From Staphylococcus capitis subsp. capitis (GTDB lineage Bacteria > Bacillota > Bacilli > Staphylococcales > Staphylococcaceae): a DNA stretch of 64,000 nucleotides. The stretch spans positions 558,001 to 622,000 of the forward strand of contig NZ_CP145263.1 of assembly GCF_040739495.1 (NCBI RefSeq). The letters run 5' to 3'. The translations under genes and the position numbers were made by a program. Numbering within the stretch: the first letter of the stretch is position 1; every line of letters starts with the position of its first letter. Below, one piece after another: positions 8,984 through 17,474 of this stretch. Below the pieces are notes generated by a model. That model was not told the DNA's origin, did not search any database, and saw only the letters and a program-made list of their open reading frames with translations.

Positions 8984-10192
8984 TTAACTAAAGAATTGTA
9001 TAAAGCTCATTACAATAATAACGCCGATTAGATCTATTAAAAATGCACCAACTATAGGAACTACAAGATATGCTTTAGGTGAGCTACCATACTTTTTAGT
9101 AATAACGTCAAGGTTAGCCATTGCATTAGGTGTCGCACCTAAACCATGACCAATAAATCCACCAACCATTACTGCAGCATCATAGTCTTTACCTAGTCCT
9201 CTGAATAATACGAAGATAGAGAATAGTACCATGAAGACAACTTGTATCAATACAATGATGATTAAAGGAATAGCGAGTGAATAAATTTCGGTAAGCTGAA
9301 TACTCATTAATGCTAAAGATAAAAAGATACCAAGTGAGATATCACCAATTTGGTCGTTAATTTTTAAATCAACAATATTTAATCCAGCAAATTCTGATAC
9401 ATTTCGAATGATAACGGCAACAAACATTGAACCAACATACATAGGAATGTTGACGCCAGTCATGTGAGTGAATGTATCTCCGATATATGTCCCTAAAGCC
9501 ATACAAAATACTAGAATTGTAAATTGAATGAAAAATATTTGTGTTGGTTTAAATTTATTATGAAGTGATTGGTTATATTCTACTTCACCATAATTCTTAT
9601 ATGATTCATCACGATGTTCTGGAGTAAGGTTATATCGTTTTATTAAGTATTTAACAACTGGTCCGCCGATTAATCCTCCAAAAACAAGACCTAGTGTTGC
9701 GGCAGCAAGTGCTGCGGTTACAGCGGAATCAATACCCATGTCTTGGATTGTTTTACCGTATGCAGCTGCATTACCATGTCCACCTTCCATTGACATAGAG
9801 CCAGCAGTTAACCCTAATAAAGGCTGGATATTTAAAATTTTAGCGAGAGATACACCTATAATATTTTGACATATCGCCATGATTCCACAAAACATGAAAT
9901 AAAGAAGCATGACTTTACCGCCAATTTTAAACAACTTTAATGATGCGCCTAAACCAATAGTAGTGAAAAAGGCCAACATAAAGAAATCTTGTATAAATGA
10001 CGCATCGAGTTTGATTTTAACAATATGTAAAGAATCAAGAATGGCTACGAGAATTGAAAAGAGTAAACCGCCTATAACTGGAGCAGGTATACATATTCTC
10101 CTTAATATCGATACATGATTAATGATTGATTGTCCGATTAAATATAGAACACATGCTAAACACAAGGTTGTGATTGCATCTAACTCTATCAT
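8984..10192 (-). CDS. gltS: Sodium/glutamate symporter
   Basis: 402 aa. It fits the GltS family: about 10-12 helices with an internal two-fold repeat, each half having a Gly-rich re-entrant loop. In the first half this is GLTAGSMSMEGGHGNAAAYG, with GGHG; in the second half it is AVMVGGFIGHGLGATPNAMAN. The N-terminal helix is followed by the family stretch ICIPAPVIGGLLF. It imports glutamate with Na+. ATG 10192 has AGGGGG upstream. It is monocistronic, and the 330-bp region before it holds a cre-like site at 10253-10266, suggesting CcpA control. Confidence 0.93.
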   Translation of the reverse strand: MIELDAITTLCLACVLYLIGQSIINHVSILRRICIPAPVIGGLLFSILVAILDSLHIVKIKLDASFIQDFFMLAFFTTIGLGASLKLFKIGGKVMLLYFMFCGIMAICQNIIGVSLAKILNIQPLLGLTAGSMSMEGGHGNAAAYGKTIQDMGIDSAVTAALAAATLGLVFGGLIGGPVVKYLIKRYNLTPEHRDESYKNYGEVEYNQSLHNKFKPTQIFFIQFTILVFCMALGTYIGDTFTHMTGVNIPMYVGSMFVAVIIRNVSEFAGLNIVDLKINDQIGDISLGIFLSLALMSIQLTEIYSLAIPLIIIVLIQVVFMVLFSIFVLFRGLGKDYDAAVMVGGFIGHGLGATPNAMANLDVITKKYGSSPKAYLVVPIVGAFLIDLIGVIIVMSFIQFFS

Positions 10193-10252
10193 AAAAATGC
10201 CCCCTTAGAAGTAGTCCCAAAACCTATGTTTAATACTTAATCTATATAATTA

Positions 10253-10266
10253 TGTAAGCGTTATAA
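10253..10266. promoter_or_regulatory. cre-like CcpA site upstream of gltS
   Basis: TGTAAGCGTTATAA matches the consensus TGNNARCGNWWWCA at all but one defined position (CA reads AA). It lies about 60 bp upstream of the gltS start. The rest of the 10193-10434 stretch is plain AT-rich DNA in which I see nothing else. Confidence 0.4.
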
Positions 10267-10434
10267 AAAGCCATAATAACCATTATACATGTAGAATTTA
10301 AATAAATCTAGGAAATCAAATAATATTATTTATATAAATCTAGTATTCAGAACATTTTAATTTGAATTAAATGTAAATTTAACAATAAATTAAAAAATGC
10401 ACGTTAGATTTACATAATGTTAATAATCATTACC

Positions 10435-10463
10435 TTGCAATGTATAGTAGTGGGTGCTATATT
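10435..10463 (+). promoter_or_regulatory. Sigma-A promoter of the padR operon
   Basis: TTGCAA at 10435-10440 and TATATT at 10458-10463 have the ideal 17-bp spacer and lie 60 bp upstream of the padR start. Confidence 0.6.
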
Positions 10464-10481
10464 AGTTATAACAACTACTGT

Positions 10482-10495
10482 GTATTGTTCAATAC
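10482..10495. promoter_or_regulatory. Candidate PadR operator (perfect dyad)
   Basis: GTATTGTTCAATAC is a perfect 6-bp inverted repeat with a 2-bp centre, located between the predicted transcription start and the padR RBS. PadR proteins usually autoregulate through such dyads; function here is inferred. Confidence 0.45.
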
Positions 10496-10522
10496 TGAAT
10501 AATACAAAAAGGAGGTAGATAC

Positions 10523-10846
10523 ATGAACACTCAATTTAAAAAGGGCGCTCTAGAGTTAATTGTCTTATTAATTATTAAAAAAGAAGATCAATATGGGTAT
10601 TCTTTAGTTCAAAATATCTCACGCTATATGACTATTGCGGAAGGGACTGTGTATCCATTGTTAAGACGTTTAGTCAAAAGTGGAGAACTTGCTACTTATT
10701 ATCAACCATCATCAGAAGGTCCATCTCGAAAGTATTATAGTCTTACTGAACAAGGGCTGGAAAGATTAGACATACTTAAAAATGAATGGGATTTATTCTC
10801 TAAAGCAGTCAATCAATTTATAGAGGAGAGTGAAGCAAATGAATAA
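10523..10846 (+). CDS. PadR family transcriptional regulator
   Basis: 107 aa, the size of the short PadR-s2 type. The winged helix is clear: FKKGALELIVLLIIKKEDQYGYSL begins the domain, AEGTVYPLLRRLVKSGEL is the recognition helix and wing start, and EGPSRKYYSLTEQG is the conserved PadR wing. A short C-terminal helix mediates dimerisation. It is the first gene of a three-gene overlapping operon with a HAAS-domain membrane protein and a DUF4097 protein, a combination common in Firmicutes and linked to envelope-stress or antimicrobial-peptide responses. RBS AAGGAGG precedes ATG 10523. It probably represses its own operon through the dyad at 10482. Confidence 0.9.
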   Translation: MNTQFKKGALELIVLLIIKKEDQYGYSLVQNISRYMTIAEGTVYPLLRRLVKSGELATYYQPSSEGPSRKYYSLTEQGLERLDILKNEWDLFSKAVNQFIEESEANE

Positions 10847-11399
10847 AGATCATTATTTAAAGTTACTAAAGAGATATTTAGGACATATCAATAATGATGA
10901 GAAGCAAGATATTCTAAATGAGTATGAAACACATTTCTATAGTGGAAAACAAGAAGGGAAATCTGAAGAACAGATTTCTCAAGAACTAGGTAATCCAAAA
11001 TCTATTGCAAAAGAATTAAGAGCAACTGCAGCGGTCGAGAGAGCAAAAAGTAATAGCTCAATAAGTAATATTTTTTCTGCGATTATTGCAGTTATGGGAC
11101 TCAGTTTATTCAATTTCTTTATTATATTGTTCCCCGCTGTCATGATCTTTTTTGCAATTGTATCTTTAATTCTCTTCACTATTTCAATGCTAGGTGCACC
11201 AATAATGCTAATTGTTAAAGGATTTATTGATGGTTTTAGTTCAATTATTCTTTACGATGTTTTTATGGCTGGACTAATGTTCGGCATTGGATTAATGGTC
11301 GTAGTTATAACTATTTATATTATTAAATGGATATATATTATGATTGTGAAATATCTAAAATGGAATGTCTCAGTTGTGAAAGGAAGTGTTCAGTCATGA
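10839..11399 (+). CDS. HAAS-domain (DUF1700) membrane protein
   Basis: 186 aa. The N-terminal ~70 residues (NKDHYLKLLKRYLGHINNDE, then DILNEYETHFYSGKQEGKSE and ISQELGNPKSIAKEL) form the helical HAAS/DUF1700 domain. Three or more hydrophobic helices follow (residues ~75-175). The start is ATG 10839 rather than the upstream GTG at 10830, because the GAGGAG at 10823-10828 is correctly spaced only for the ATG. It overlaps padR by 8 bp and the next gene by 4 bp (ATGA). In related operons HAAS proteins are thought to link the membrane with PadR signalling; this is inference. Confidence 0.85.
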   Translation: MNKDHYLKLLKRYLGHINNDEKQDILNEYETHFYSGKQEGKSEEQISQELGNPKSIAKELRATAAVERAKSNSSISNIFSAIIAVMGLSLFNFFIILFPAVMIFFAIVSLILFTISMLGAPIMLIVKGFIDGFSSIILYDVFMAGLMFGIGLMVVVITIYIIKWIYIMIVKYLKWNVSVVKGSVQS

Positions 11400-12202
11400 A
11401 GAAATTTCTTATCACATTATTTATTTTTGGCTTTGCTTTAGTTGTTATATGTGGTATAGGTCTGTATGCACAAGGAGAAAAACTTGAAAAAGAAGATAGC
11501 TACAACGATAAAGTAACGACAAATCTCTCAAAAAAATATAAAAAAGATATTCGCTCGATTGAAGTCAATTCTGACATGAGCGATGTTACAATCAAAAAAG
11601 GAAATCACTTCTCAGTAACATCTAGAGGTGATGATAAGAATGTAAAAGTTAAGAGTTACATTAAAGATAAACAGTGGATTCTTAAAGAAGAAACTAAAGA
11701 ATCAGTGATTAACTTTAGGCCTTTAAATAATGTCGAAAATCATATCACTATAACAGTTCCTAAAAAAACTAATAAATTGTCTGTGAATGCGAATGATGGA
11801 GATTTAAAAGTAAATAATATTAATGTTGAAAAAGCAAAATTGAATGCTGATTCAGCTGATATATCAATTAACAAAGGTAAGTTTGATCAGCTTTATGTGA
11901 ATAATGATTCAGGAGACATTTCAACATCAAATATTAATTCCAAAAAACATATAAAATTGATCAATGACTCAGGAGATATTAATTTGCAAAAAATGCAACC
12001 TGATGTAAATACAAATATTAAAAATGATTCAGGAGATATTTCATTACATTATAAAGAAAAGCCTAAAGATACCCTTTTAAAAATACATAATGATTCAGGT
12101 GATTCTTATGTAGGGTTAAGGGAATTAAAAGATAAAAAAGTAGGTAATGGTAGTAAAAAACTACAATTATTTAATGATTCAGGAGATATTAAAGTGAATT
12201 AA
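11396..12202 (+). CDS. DUF4097 beta-strand repeat protein, membrane-anchored
   Basis: 268 aa from the ATG at 11396, which overlaps the preceding stop as ATGA; an earlier in-frame ATG at 11327 lies deep inside the previous gene and has no RBS. An N-terminal hydrophobic segment (FLITLFIFGFALVVICGIGL) anchors it, with the rest outside. The outer part is a predicted beta-solenoid: DSADI, DSGDI, DSGDI, DSGDI, DSGDS and DSGDI recur about every 20-25 residues from residue ~155 to the end. The DNA shows the matching repeat GATTCAGGAGATATT. This is the DUF4097/DUF4098 fold often found with PadR and HAAS proteins. Ligand unknown. Confidence 0.82.
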   Translation: MKKFLITLFIFGFALVVICGIGLYAQGEKLEKEDSYNDKVTTNLSKKYKKDIRSIEVNSDMSDVTIKKGNHFSVTSRGDDKNVKVKSYIKDKQWILKEETKESVINFRPLNNVENHITITVPKKTNKLSVNANDGDLKVNNINVEKAKLNADSADISINKGKFDQLYVNNDSGDISTSNINSKKHIKLINDSGDINLQKMQPDVNTNIKNDSGDISLHYKEKPKDTLLKIHNDSGDSYVGLRELKDKKVGNGSKKLQLFNDSGDIKVN

Positions 12203-12210
12203 ATACAAAG

Positions 12211-12243
12211 AAGCGAGGAAGCTCTTAACGAGTTCCTCGCTTT
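12211..12243. terminator. Bidirectional Rho-independent terminator
   Basis: AAGCGAGGAA (12211-12220) pairs with TTCCTCGCTT (12233-12242), and an inner CTC/GAG extends the stem. It separates the padR operon from the convergent glycosylase gene. Confidence 0.8.
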
Positions 12244-12247
12244 CTAA

Positions 12248-12856
12248 TTATTTCCAAGTATGATCTGGGTTTTGAAAGTCTGATTTACGCATTCGTGATA
12301 CATAGGGATTTCCTCTGACAGTATAACGTAAGGGTTTATCAGTCCATTCTCCTTTATTTGGGATGCCTATTCTTCCACTTTCAATTATTTCTTTAGGAAA
12401 TTTTCTATTTTTAGTATCTATGGATAATCTGCAATCATTTAATGTTGAGCCATCGATAGCTCTTGGTATATTTAAAGCTTTAGTCCATTTACCTGGACCG
12501 TTAGTTATCTCATATCCAGTTTTTCCACGATTAGCTTTCATTGCTTCAATACCGTCTTCTGGTTCAATTGCACGAATGAGTACTCCTTCTGGAACTCCCT
12601 TAGTGCGAGTAACAAAATTAATCAATAAATGAGTATGCATGACATGTGCGTATATGGTCCCACCATTTTTGTATAGTGAGGTGACTTTGGGAGTTTGCTT
12701 TCCACCATAACCATGTGCAGCCTTGTCTTTAAAACCTAAGTAGGCTTCAGTTTCTACAATGTAACCAGAATAATATTGGTATTCATCTTGATATATGATT
12801 TTAACCCCTAATAAATCTTTTGCTGTTTGAATCGTTTGTTTATTAATAAAGTCCAC
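12248..12856 (-). CDS. 3-methyladenine DNA glycosylase (AAG/MPG type)
   Basis: 202 aa. This is base-excision repair of alkylated purines by the alkyladenine glycosylase fold. Motifs seen are [12 protein letters not shown] near the N-terminus, the catalytic strand [11 protein letters not shown] (Glu of ETEAY activates water), [24 protein letters not shown] with the intercalating and active-site Tyr/His region, [25 protein letters not shown] and the C-terminal [21 protein letters not shown]. The start is GTG 12856, chosen by the AAGGTGAG upstream. It is monocistronic. Confidence 0.92.
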   Translation of the reverse strand: MDFINKQTIQTAKDLLGVKIIYQDEYQYYSGYIVETEAYLGFKDKAAHGYGGKQTPKVTSLYKNGGTIYAHVMHTHLLINFVTRTKGVPEGVLIRAIEPEDGIEAMKANRGKTGYEITNGPGKWTKALNIPRAIDGSTLNDCRLSIDTKNRKFPKEIIESGRIGIPNKGEWTDKPLRYTVRGNPYVSRMRKSDFQNPDHTWK

Positions 12857-13060
12857 TGTGATCTCACCTTAGAAATTTATAATAAGAATTCTTTTTGACT
12901 TTTAAAATTGAGAAATAAATTTAATTATATATTTTGATTAAACTTATGTTTTGATATACTCAAAATGCTAGTTACTTTCCAAGTGTACTCTTCTTAATTT
13001 ATCAAAGAGTAAATAAATTTAAAATACTTTTACATAACAGAGCATAAAGGAGATTTAAAT

Positions 13061-13654
13061 ATGCGACAAAAAGCGAGATTTGGACAAGCGCTTAAATTAT
13101 TTTGGTCTAACTATGTGAACTTCAAAGGACGCTCAAGACGTAGTGAATTTTGGTATGCTATGTTGTGGAATTTAATATTTATGATTCCTGGCATCATAGG
13201 ACTATTTCTTGGGTACGTTTTTATTATTTCTGGTGCAATAAGTAATAAAGAAGGTAGTCTTCTCTTCGGTGGAGCGTGTCTTATTATAGGTGGTTTATGG
13301 TATCTAATCTATTCACTCGCAACATTAATTCCCAATTTAGCTATTTTAGTGCGTAGATTTCATGATTTGTCACTTTCAATGTTGATACCTATTTGTTTTA
13401 TTGTTGCCAATTTTATCATATATATCATATCTAATATTATTGTGGAAAATCCTAATACGTCTGAAAATGGATATGCTTTAACTTTTATTATGATATTAAA
13501 TATATTCATCTGGGTTTTCTCAATTTATGTTTTAGTGATGACATGTTTAAATAGTAAAAAAGAAACTAATAAGTATGGTCCGAGTCTTAAATTTACAGAT
13601 TTCAATCATAGTTTAGATGGCGAAAATCATAATCCATTAGATAAAGATGAATAA
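13061..13654 (+). CDS. DUF805 family membrane protein
   Basis: 197 aa. It begins with the DUF805 hallmark FKGRSRRSEFWYAMLWN (residues ~22-38), followed by helices IFMIPGIIGLFLGYVFIISG, LLFGGACLIIGGLWYLIYSL, then LIPNLAILVRRFHDLSLS (another family signature, R-R-x-H-D), LIPICFIVANFIIYIIS and a final helix. The C-terminus is polar. It is a four- to five-helix integral membrane protein whose function is not known for the family. RBS AAAGGAG precedes ATG 13061. It is monocistronic, with its own terminator. Confidence 0.88.
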   Translation: MRQKARFGQALKLFWSNYVNFKGRSRRSEFWYAMLWNLIFMIPGIIGLFLGYVFIISGAISNKEGSLLFGGACLIIGGLWYLIYSLATLIPNLAILVRRFHDLSLSMLIPICFIVANFIIYIISNIIVENPNTSENGYALTFIMILNIFIWVFSIYVLVMTCLNSKKETNKYGPSLKFTDFNHSLDGENHNPLDKDE

Positions 13655-13665
13655 TTTCAAATTTT

Positions 13666-13694
13666 AAGCGATCTCTTTATGAGGTCGTTTTTTT
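13666..13694 (+). terminator. Rho-independent terminator
   Basis: GCGATCTC (13668-13675) pairs with GAGGTCGT (13681-13688, one G-U pair), followed by seven T. It ends the DUF805 gene. Confidence 0.75.
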
Positions 13695-13715
13695 AGGTAA
13701 GGATGTCGTATATAA

Positions 13716-13745
13716 TTGACTATTCATTGTTCATTTTATTATGAT
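13716..13745 (+). promoter_or_regulatory. Promoter of the XRE regulator gene
   Basis: TTGACT at 13716-13721 and TATGAT at 13740-13745 with an 18-bp spacer lie 37 bp upstream of the TTG start. Confidence 0.5.
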
Positions 13746-13781
13746 AAAAGTAATTATGATTGAGGAAAAGGGGCTGTAACA

Positions 13782-13979
13782 TTGAATAGAGTAAAGCAAT
13801 ATAGAGCACATCAAAAAATATCGCAACTTGCTTTAGCCCGAGCAGTAGGCGTTTCTCGACAAACGATTAATATGATAGAAAATGATAGATATAATCCATC
13901 TTTGAAATTATGTATAAACATCGCTAAAGAACTCAATGTCACATTGAACGATTTGTTTTGGGAGGATAAAAATGGTTAG
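13782..13979 (+). CDS. XRE-type helix-turn-helix regulator (65 aa)
   Basis: A minimal Cro/CI helix-turn-helix protein of the YgzD type. The domain KQYRAHQKISQLALARAVGV, SRQTINMIENDRYNPSLKLC and INIAKELNVTLNDLFW fills the whole protein. The start is TTG 13782, supported by AAAAGGGG 7 bases upstream; no ATG or GTG is available. It overlaps the following membrane-protein gene by 8 bp. Such small XRE regulators are often paired with a membrane protein and control it or an exporter. Its target is probably its own operon. Confidence 0.88.
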   Translation: MNRVKQYRAHQKISQLALARAVGVSRQTINMIENDRYNPSLKLCINIAKELNVTLNDLFWEDKNG

Positions 13980-14717
13980 CAAGCTATTTAATGTCAAAGA
14001 CGAGTATCAACTAGAACAATTTAATCGCTTATTTGCTAAAATAAGTGCCCTTGTATCTATTTTAATGTTGGCTTTGTTATATTTTGAAGCTATTTTTGAT
14101 GTTGAGAGGTCTTATTTATCACCTTATATAATAGGTGTATTACTTTGTCTCATCGTATTAGCATGTATGTTAATGACAAATGGATATAGTGTAGAATCGA
14201 AAGAAATATATGTTAGAAATGAAGAAGAGAAAAAGTGGCTTAAAAAATTGAGTTTTAAAAAACGTATGATAGCTTTCGGTCTCACTAGCATTTATTTACT
14301 TTTAGTAAATTTAATCATTGTGCCTTTAGTAATTAAGGGTCATATCGATAGGTTTCAATTATCGCTAATTATTCCATTTGTTGTACCATTTATAAATATG
14401 ATATCAAGTGATAAAAGGATTAAAGTATCAAAGACGCCTACCGCACCAGCTAAGGAAAAACTGAATACCACAGATAGGTTACTTAATCTAATCCCTCAAT
14501 ACAATTTTAGCGATGAGTATGAACGAATGAGAATAGAAATGGAATATGCTAAAATTGCATATGGTTTTTACCTGCATTATTAATCATATCCATTGTTGAT
14601 ATCATCATTTCAGTGGTTATGCACCATATGCCGTATGCACCTTTGATTACACTTCTTATAATTGTCATTTTTATAGCCATTGCTTTATTCAAAGTACGCA
14701 AGATAAAAAAAGCTTAA
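13972..14717 (+). pseudogene. Membrane protein partner of the XRE regulator, disrupted by a -1 frameshift
   Basis: Translation from ATG 13972 (RBS GGAGG inside the previous gene) gives 203 aa ending in YGFYLHY at 14583. If one T is added to the T5 run at 14565-14569, the frame continues as FLPALLIISIVDIIISVVMH, MPYAPLITLLIIVIFIAIAL and FKVRKIKKA, stopping with TAA at 14715-14717, for a total near 248 aa. The restored tail supplies two transmembrane helices and a basic end, as expected for an intact polytopic protein, so a single-base deletion (or a sequencing error) is the best explanation. The first part has helices at about 25-45, 50-70, 101-121 and 125-145. It resembles the DUF3169-type partners of small XRE regulators, but I am not sure of the family. 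Confidence 0.75.
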
Positions 14718-14719
14718 AA

Positions 14720-14760
14720 TAATAGTGGTCAAAGTAAAATATCTACTTTGACCACTATTT
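14720..14760. terminator. Bidirectional Rho-independent terminator
   Basis: AAATAGTGGTCAAAGTA (14720-14736) pairs with TACTTTGACCACTATTT (14744-14760), a 17-bp perfect stem between convergent genes. Confidence 0.88.
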
Positions 14761-14761
14761 A

Positions 14762-16381
14762 TTATTTGTGTATATAAGATAAAGTTGGATGTTCACGTCC
14801 AAGAATATCATGAAGTTGACGATACTTATCAAAGAGTCTTTTATAAGCTTTCACTTTTTCGCTTTCAGGTTCTTTAACGTAATGAATAGGTTGCTTCATA
14901 TGTTTTACAGCATCTTTAAGCGTTGAATAAGCACCACCAACATTTGCGCCTAACATAGCAGCGCCTAATGCTGTTGCGTTTGATGATTCCAGCATAACTA
15001 CTTTTTTATTTAACACATTGGCGTAAATATCGACTAAGAGTTTACTTTTTTTAGGGATACCCCCAGAAGCATAAACGGTATGAACAGGAATATGATGGTC
15101 TTCAAATTGATTCATTATCATTTTTGTACCGAAGGCAGTAGATTCTAAGTAAGCACGATGAATCATTTCGAAAGGTGTTTGTAATGTTAAACCGAACACA
15201 CTACCTGTAAGGTGACTATCACTTAGAATACTTCTATTACCATTGTGCCAATCAAGTACTATAACATGTTGATCTTCTACATTAATATTACTTGCTAACT
15301 CTTCCAAGTACTCAAGTAAGGGGACATCATTTTCAAGAGCAGTATCAGTAATTGACTTAGGTGCTAATTGTTCTGAGTAACTAAATAGATCACCAACTGC
15401 GGCTTGGCCTGCTTCATAAGCATATAAACCAGGTATAATAGCATCTTTTACTGAACCTGTTATTGCAGGAATAGGTTCTTGTTTAGGATCTAGCATAAGG
15501 TGGCAGGTACTCGTTCCAATTACAGCTGTGAATTCGCCTTGTTCAATGGCACCTGCTCCTAGAACGCCTGAATGTGCGTCAATCATGTATGGAGAAATTT
15601 GAACTTGAGAGGGAAGTCCCCACAATTCCTGATAATATTCAGCTAAAGTGCCTGCGCTTTCTCCAATATTAATTACTGGTGCTTCACATTTTTCTTTTAC
15701 AATATTAGGTAAATCTTTGTCTACAGCTTCGAAAAACGCATAGTTAAAACCATTTTCTCTATCCCAAAAGCCTTTGAAGCCTATACCGCAATTGGAACGT
15801 ATATTTTTATATGTAAGTAAACTGGTAATGTAATCTCCAGCTTCCATAATATAATGAGTGTGTTCTAACAATTCAGGAGCTTTATGTTTCATTTCAAGTA
15901 TTTTCGGAATCATCCATTCACTATTAACGCTTGAACCATAATAATCAAGCCAGTTCTGATTCTCTTGTTGATTAACTTCAACCATTTGTGTTGCTTCATC
16001 TTGAGCCCCATGATGCTTCCATAATTTGACATATGCATGGGGATTACTTTTAAAATTCTCATGTCTATGTAGAGGTTCAAAATGTTCATCTAAAAATACA
16101 ATAGTACAACTTGTAAAATCTACACCAATTCCTATTACCTCATCTCTATTCACTTGACTTTCTTCTAATACATGCGTAACACCATTTTCAAGTATGTACT
16201 GATAATCATCAGCATTCTGTAAAAAATAATTACGCGGTAACGTTTCCCCGTATAGTGATTCAGCAATAGTACCGTGAGGATATGTCTCTTCATAACTTGA
16301 AATAATATCGCCACTTGATGTATCCACCAGAATCACTCGACCAGAAGCGGTGCCATAATCAATTCCAATACTGTAGCTCAT
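14762..16381 (-). CDS. araB: Ribulokinase (FGGY carbohydrate kinase)
   Basis: 539 aa, close to bacterial ribulokinases (~540-565). It phosphorylates L-ribulose (and often D-ribulose/ribitol) with ATP. The N-terminal ATPase core begins YSIGIDYGTASGRVILVD; then come VIGIGVDFTSCT, the substrate-side WKHHGAQDEA typical of ribulokinases, and GSSVNSEWMIPKILEMK. The C-terminal FGGY domain has GVLGAGAIEQGEFTAVIGTS, then YEAGQAAVGDLF, LDWHNGNRS, and YASGGIPKKSKLLVDIYANVL with NATALGAAMLGA for ATP binding. No araA, araD, transporter or AraR lies beside it, so its role in arabinose use is uncertain. ATG 16381 is preceded by AAGGGG. Confidence 0.88.
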   Translation of the reverse strand: MSYSIGIDYGTASGRVILVDTSSGDIISSYEETYPHGTIAESLYGETLPRNYFLQNADDYQYILENGVTHVLEESQVNRDEVIGIGVDFTSCTIVFLDEHFEPLHRHENFKSNPHAYVKLWKHHGAQDEATQMVEVNQQENQNWLDYYGSSVNSEWMIPKILEMKHKAPELLEHTHYIMEAGDYITSLLTYKNIRSNCGIGFKGFWDRENGFNYAFFEAVDKDLPNIVKEKCEAPVINIGESAGTLAEYYQELWGLPSQVQISPYMIDAHSGVLGAGAIEQGEFTAVIGTSTCHLMLDPKQEPIPAITGSVKDAIIPGLYAYEAGQAAVGDLFSYSEQLAPKSITDTALENDVPLLEYLEELASNINVEDQHVIVLDWHNGNRSILSDSHLTGSVFGLTLQTPFEMIHRAYLESTAFGTKMIMNQFEDHHIPVHTVYASGGIPKKSKLLVDIYANVLNKKVVMLESSNATALGAAMLGANVGGAYSTLKDAVKHMKQPIHYVKEPESEKVKAYKRLFDKYRQLHDILGREHPTLSYIHK

Positions 16382-16574
16382 TTTACTAACCCCTTTATTT
16401 TATGAAGATAATCAACGTCTATTTAACGATGGATTGTTTGTGAATAATGATAGGGCTTTCAAAATTATTTGTAAAGTTTATTAATTTTATGAAGTTTACT
16501 TATATTATGCAATTAAATAATGTTATATTGAAAAGGAATTCAAAATAGAAATTTTAGTGTTAGGAGTAGAAACG

Positions 16575-17474
16575 ATGGGTTTGTTAATTGAACATGTCAC
16601 CAAGAAATTTGGAGATTTTACGGCAGTAAATGATATTTCGCTAAGACTTGATAAGGGGAAAATGTTGGGATTCTTAGGGAGAAATGGTGCTGGAAAAACA
16701 ACGACATTTCGCATGATTCTTGGCTTAAGTGAAACAACTACAGGCCATATTACATATGAGGGGAAAAATATTAACAAACATATGTATAACAAAGTTGGCT
16801 ATTTGCCAGAAGAGCGTGGCCTACATCCCAAAATGACTGTAGAGGAAGAACTCACTTATCTTGCCACTTTAAAAGGTTTATCAAGTAGAGATATTCAACA
16901 ACGTATTGATTATTGGTTAGAGCGATTTGCAATTACTGAGAATCGAAAGAAACATATTCAATCTTTATCTAAAGGTAATCAACAAAAAATTCAATTACTT
17001 GCAAGTATGCTTCATGAGCCAGAATTACTTATTTTAGATGAACCTTTTAGTGGGCTAGATCCCGTTAACGTGGAATTACTTAAACGTGCAGTTAAAGATT
17101 TAAATGATAAAGGGTCTACTATAATATATAGCTCACATCGAATGGAGCACGTTGAAGAACTATGTGATGACGTTTGTATTATTGATAAAGGACAACTTGT
17201 TGTTTCAGGAGATATACAGAAAGTTCGCTCTGAACATGGTAATAAATTAGTTATCGTCGAATCAGATCACCAGATAGATGGTCTTAATGATATACCAGGA
17301 ATTTTGAAAAAGGAGCATCGTAAACATGATGTTCGCTTAACGATTGAAAATGAAGCGGTTGCGGAAAAGATTTATAATACTGTAATTAAACAAGGATACG
17401 TGAGACGTTTTCAAGTCTTAGAACCATCGCTTAATGATATATTTATCGATAAAGTAGGTGAACTACATGAGTAA
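16575..17474 (+). CDS. ABC transporter ATP-binding protein (NatA-like)
   Basis: 299 aa. A complete ABC ATPase: Walker A GRNGAGKT at 35-42, signature LSKGNQQ near 135, Walker B LLILDEPFSGLDP, and the H-loop SSHRMEHVEELC. The last ~85 residues form the DUF4162-type C-terminal domain typical of drug, Na+ or antimicrobial exporters. ATG 16575 was preferred to GTG 16557 because TAGGAG at 16561-16566 is spaced correctly for it. It overlaps the permease gene by 8 bp and should form an exporter with it, like NatAB of Bacillus. The exported substrate is not shown by the sequence. Confidence 0.9.
   Translation: MGLLIEHVTKKFGDFTAVNDISLRLDKGKMLGFLGRNGAGKTTTFRMILGLSETTTGHITYEGKNINKHMYNKVGYLPEERGLHPKMTVEEELTYLATLKGLSSRDIQQRIDYWLERFAITENRKKHIQSLSKGNQQKIQLLASMLHEPELLILDEPFSGLDPVNVELLKRAVKDLNDKGSTIIYSSHRMEHVEELCDDVCIIDKGQLVVSGDIQKVRSEHGNKLVIVESDHQIDGLNDIPGILKKEHRKHDVRLTIENEAVAEKIYNTVIKQGYVRRFQVLEPSLNDIFIDKVGELHE

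Noticed and set aside
10420..10434. Fur/PerR-like sequence upstream of padR
   Set aside because: At least three mismatches to the 7-1-7 core in AT-rich DNA; not convincing.
11327..11395. Longer N-terminus of the DUF4097 protein from ATG 11327
   Set aside because: It lies within the preceding gene without an RBS; ATG 11396 gives a proper membrane anchor and ATGA coupling.
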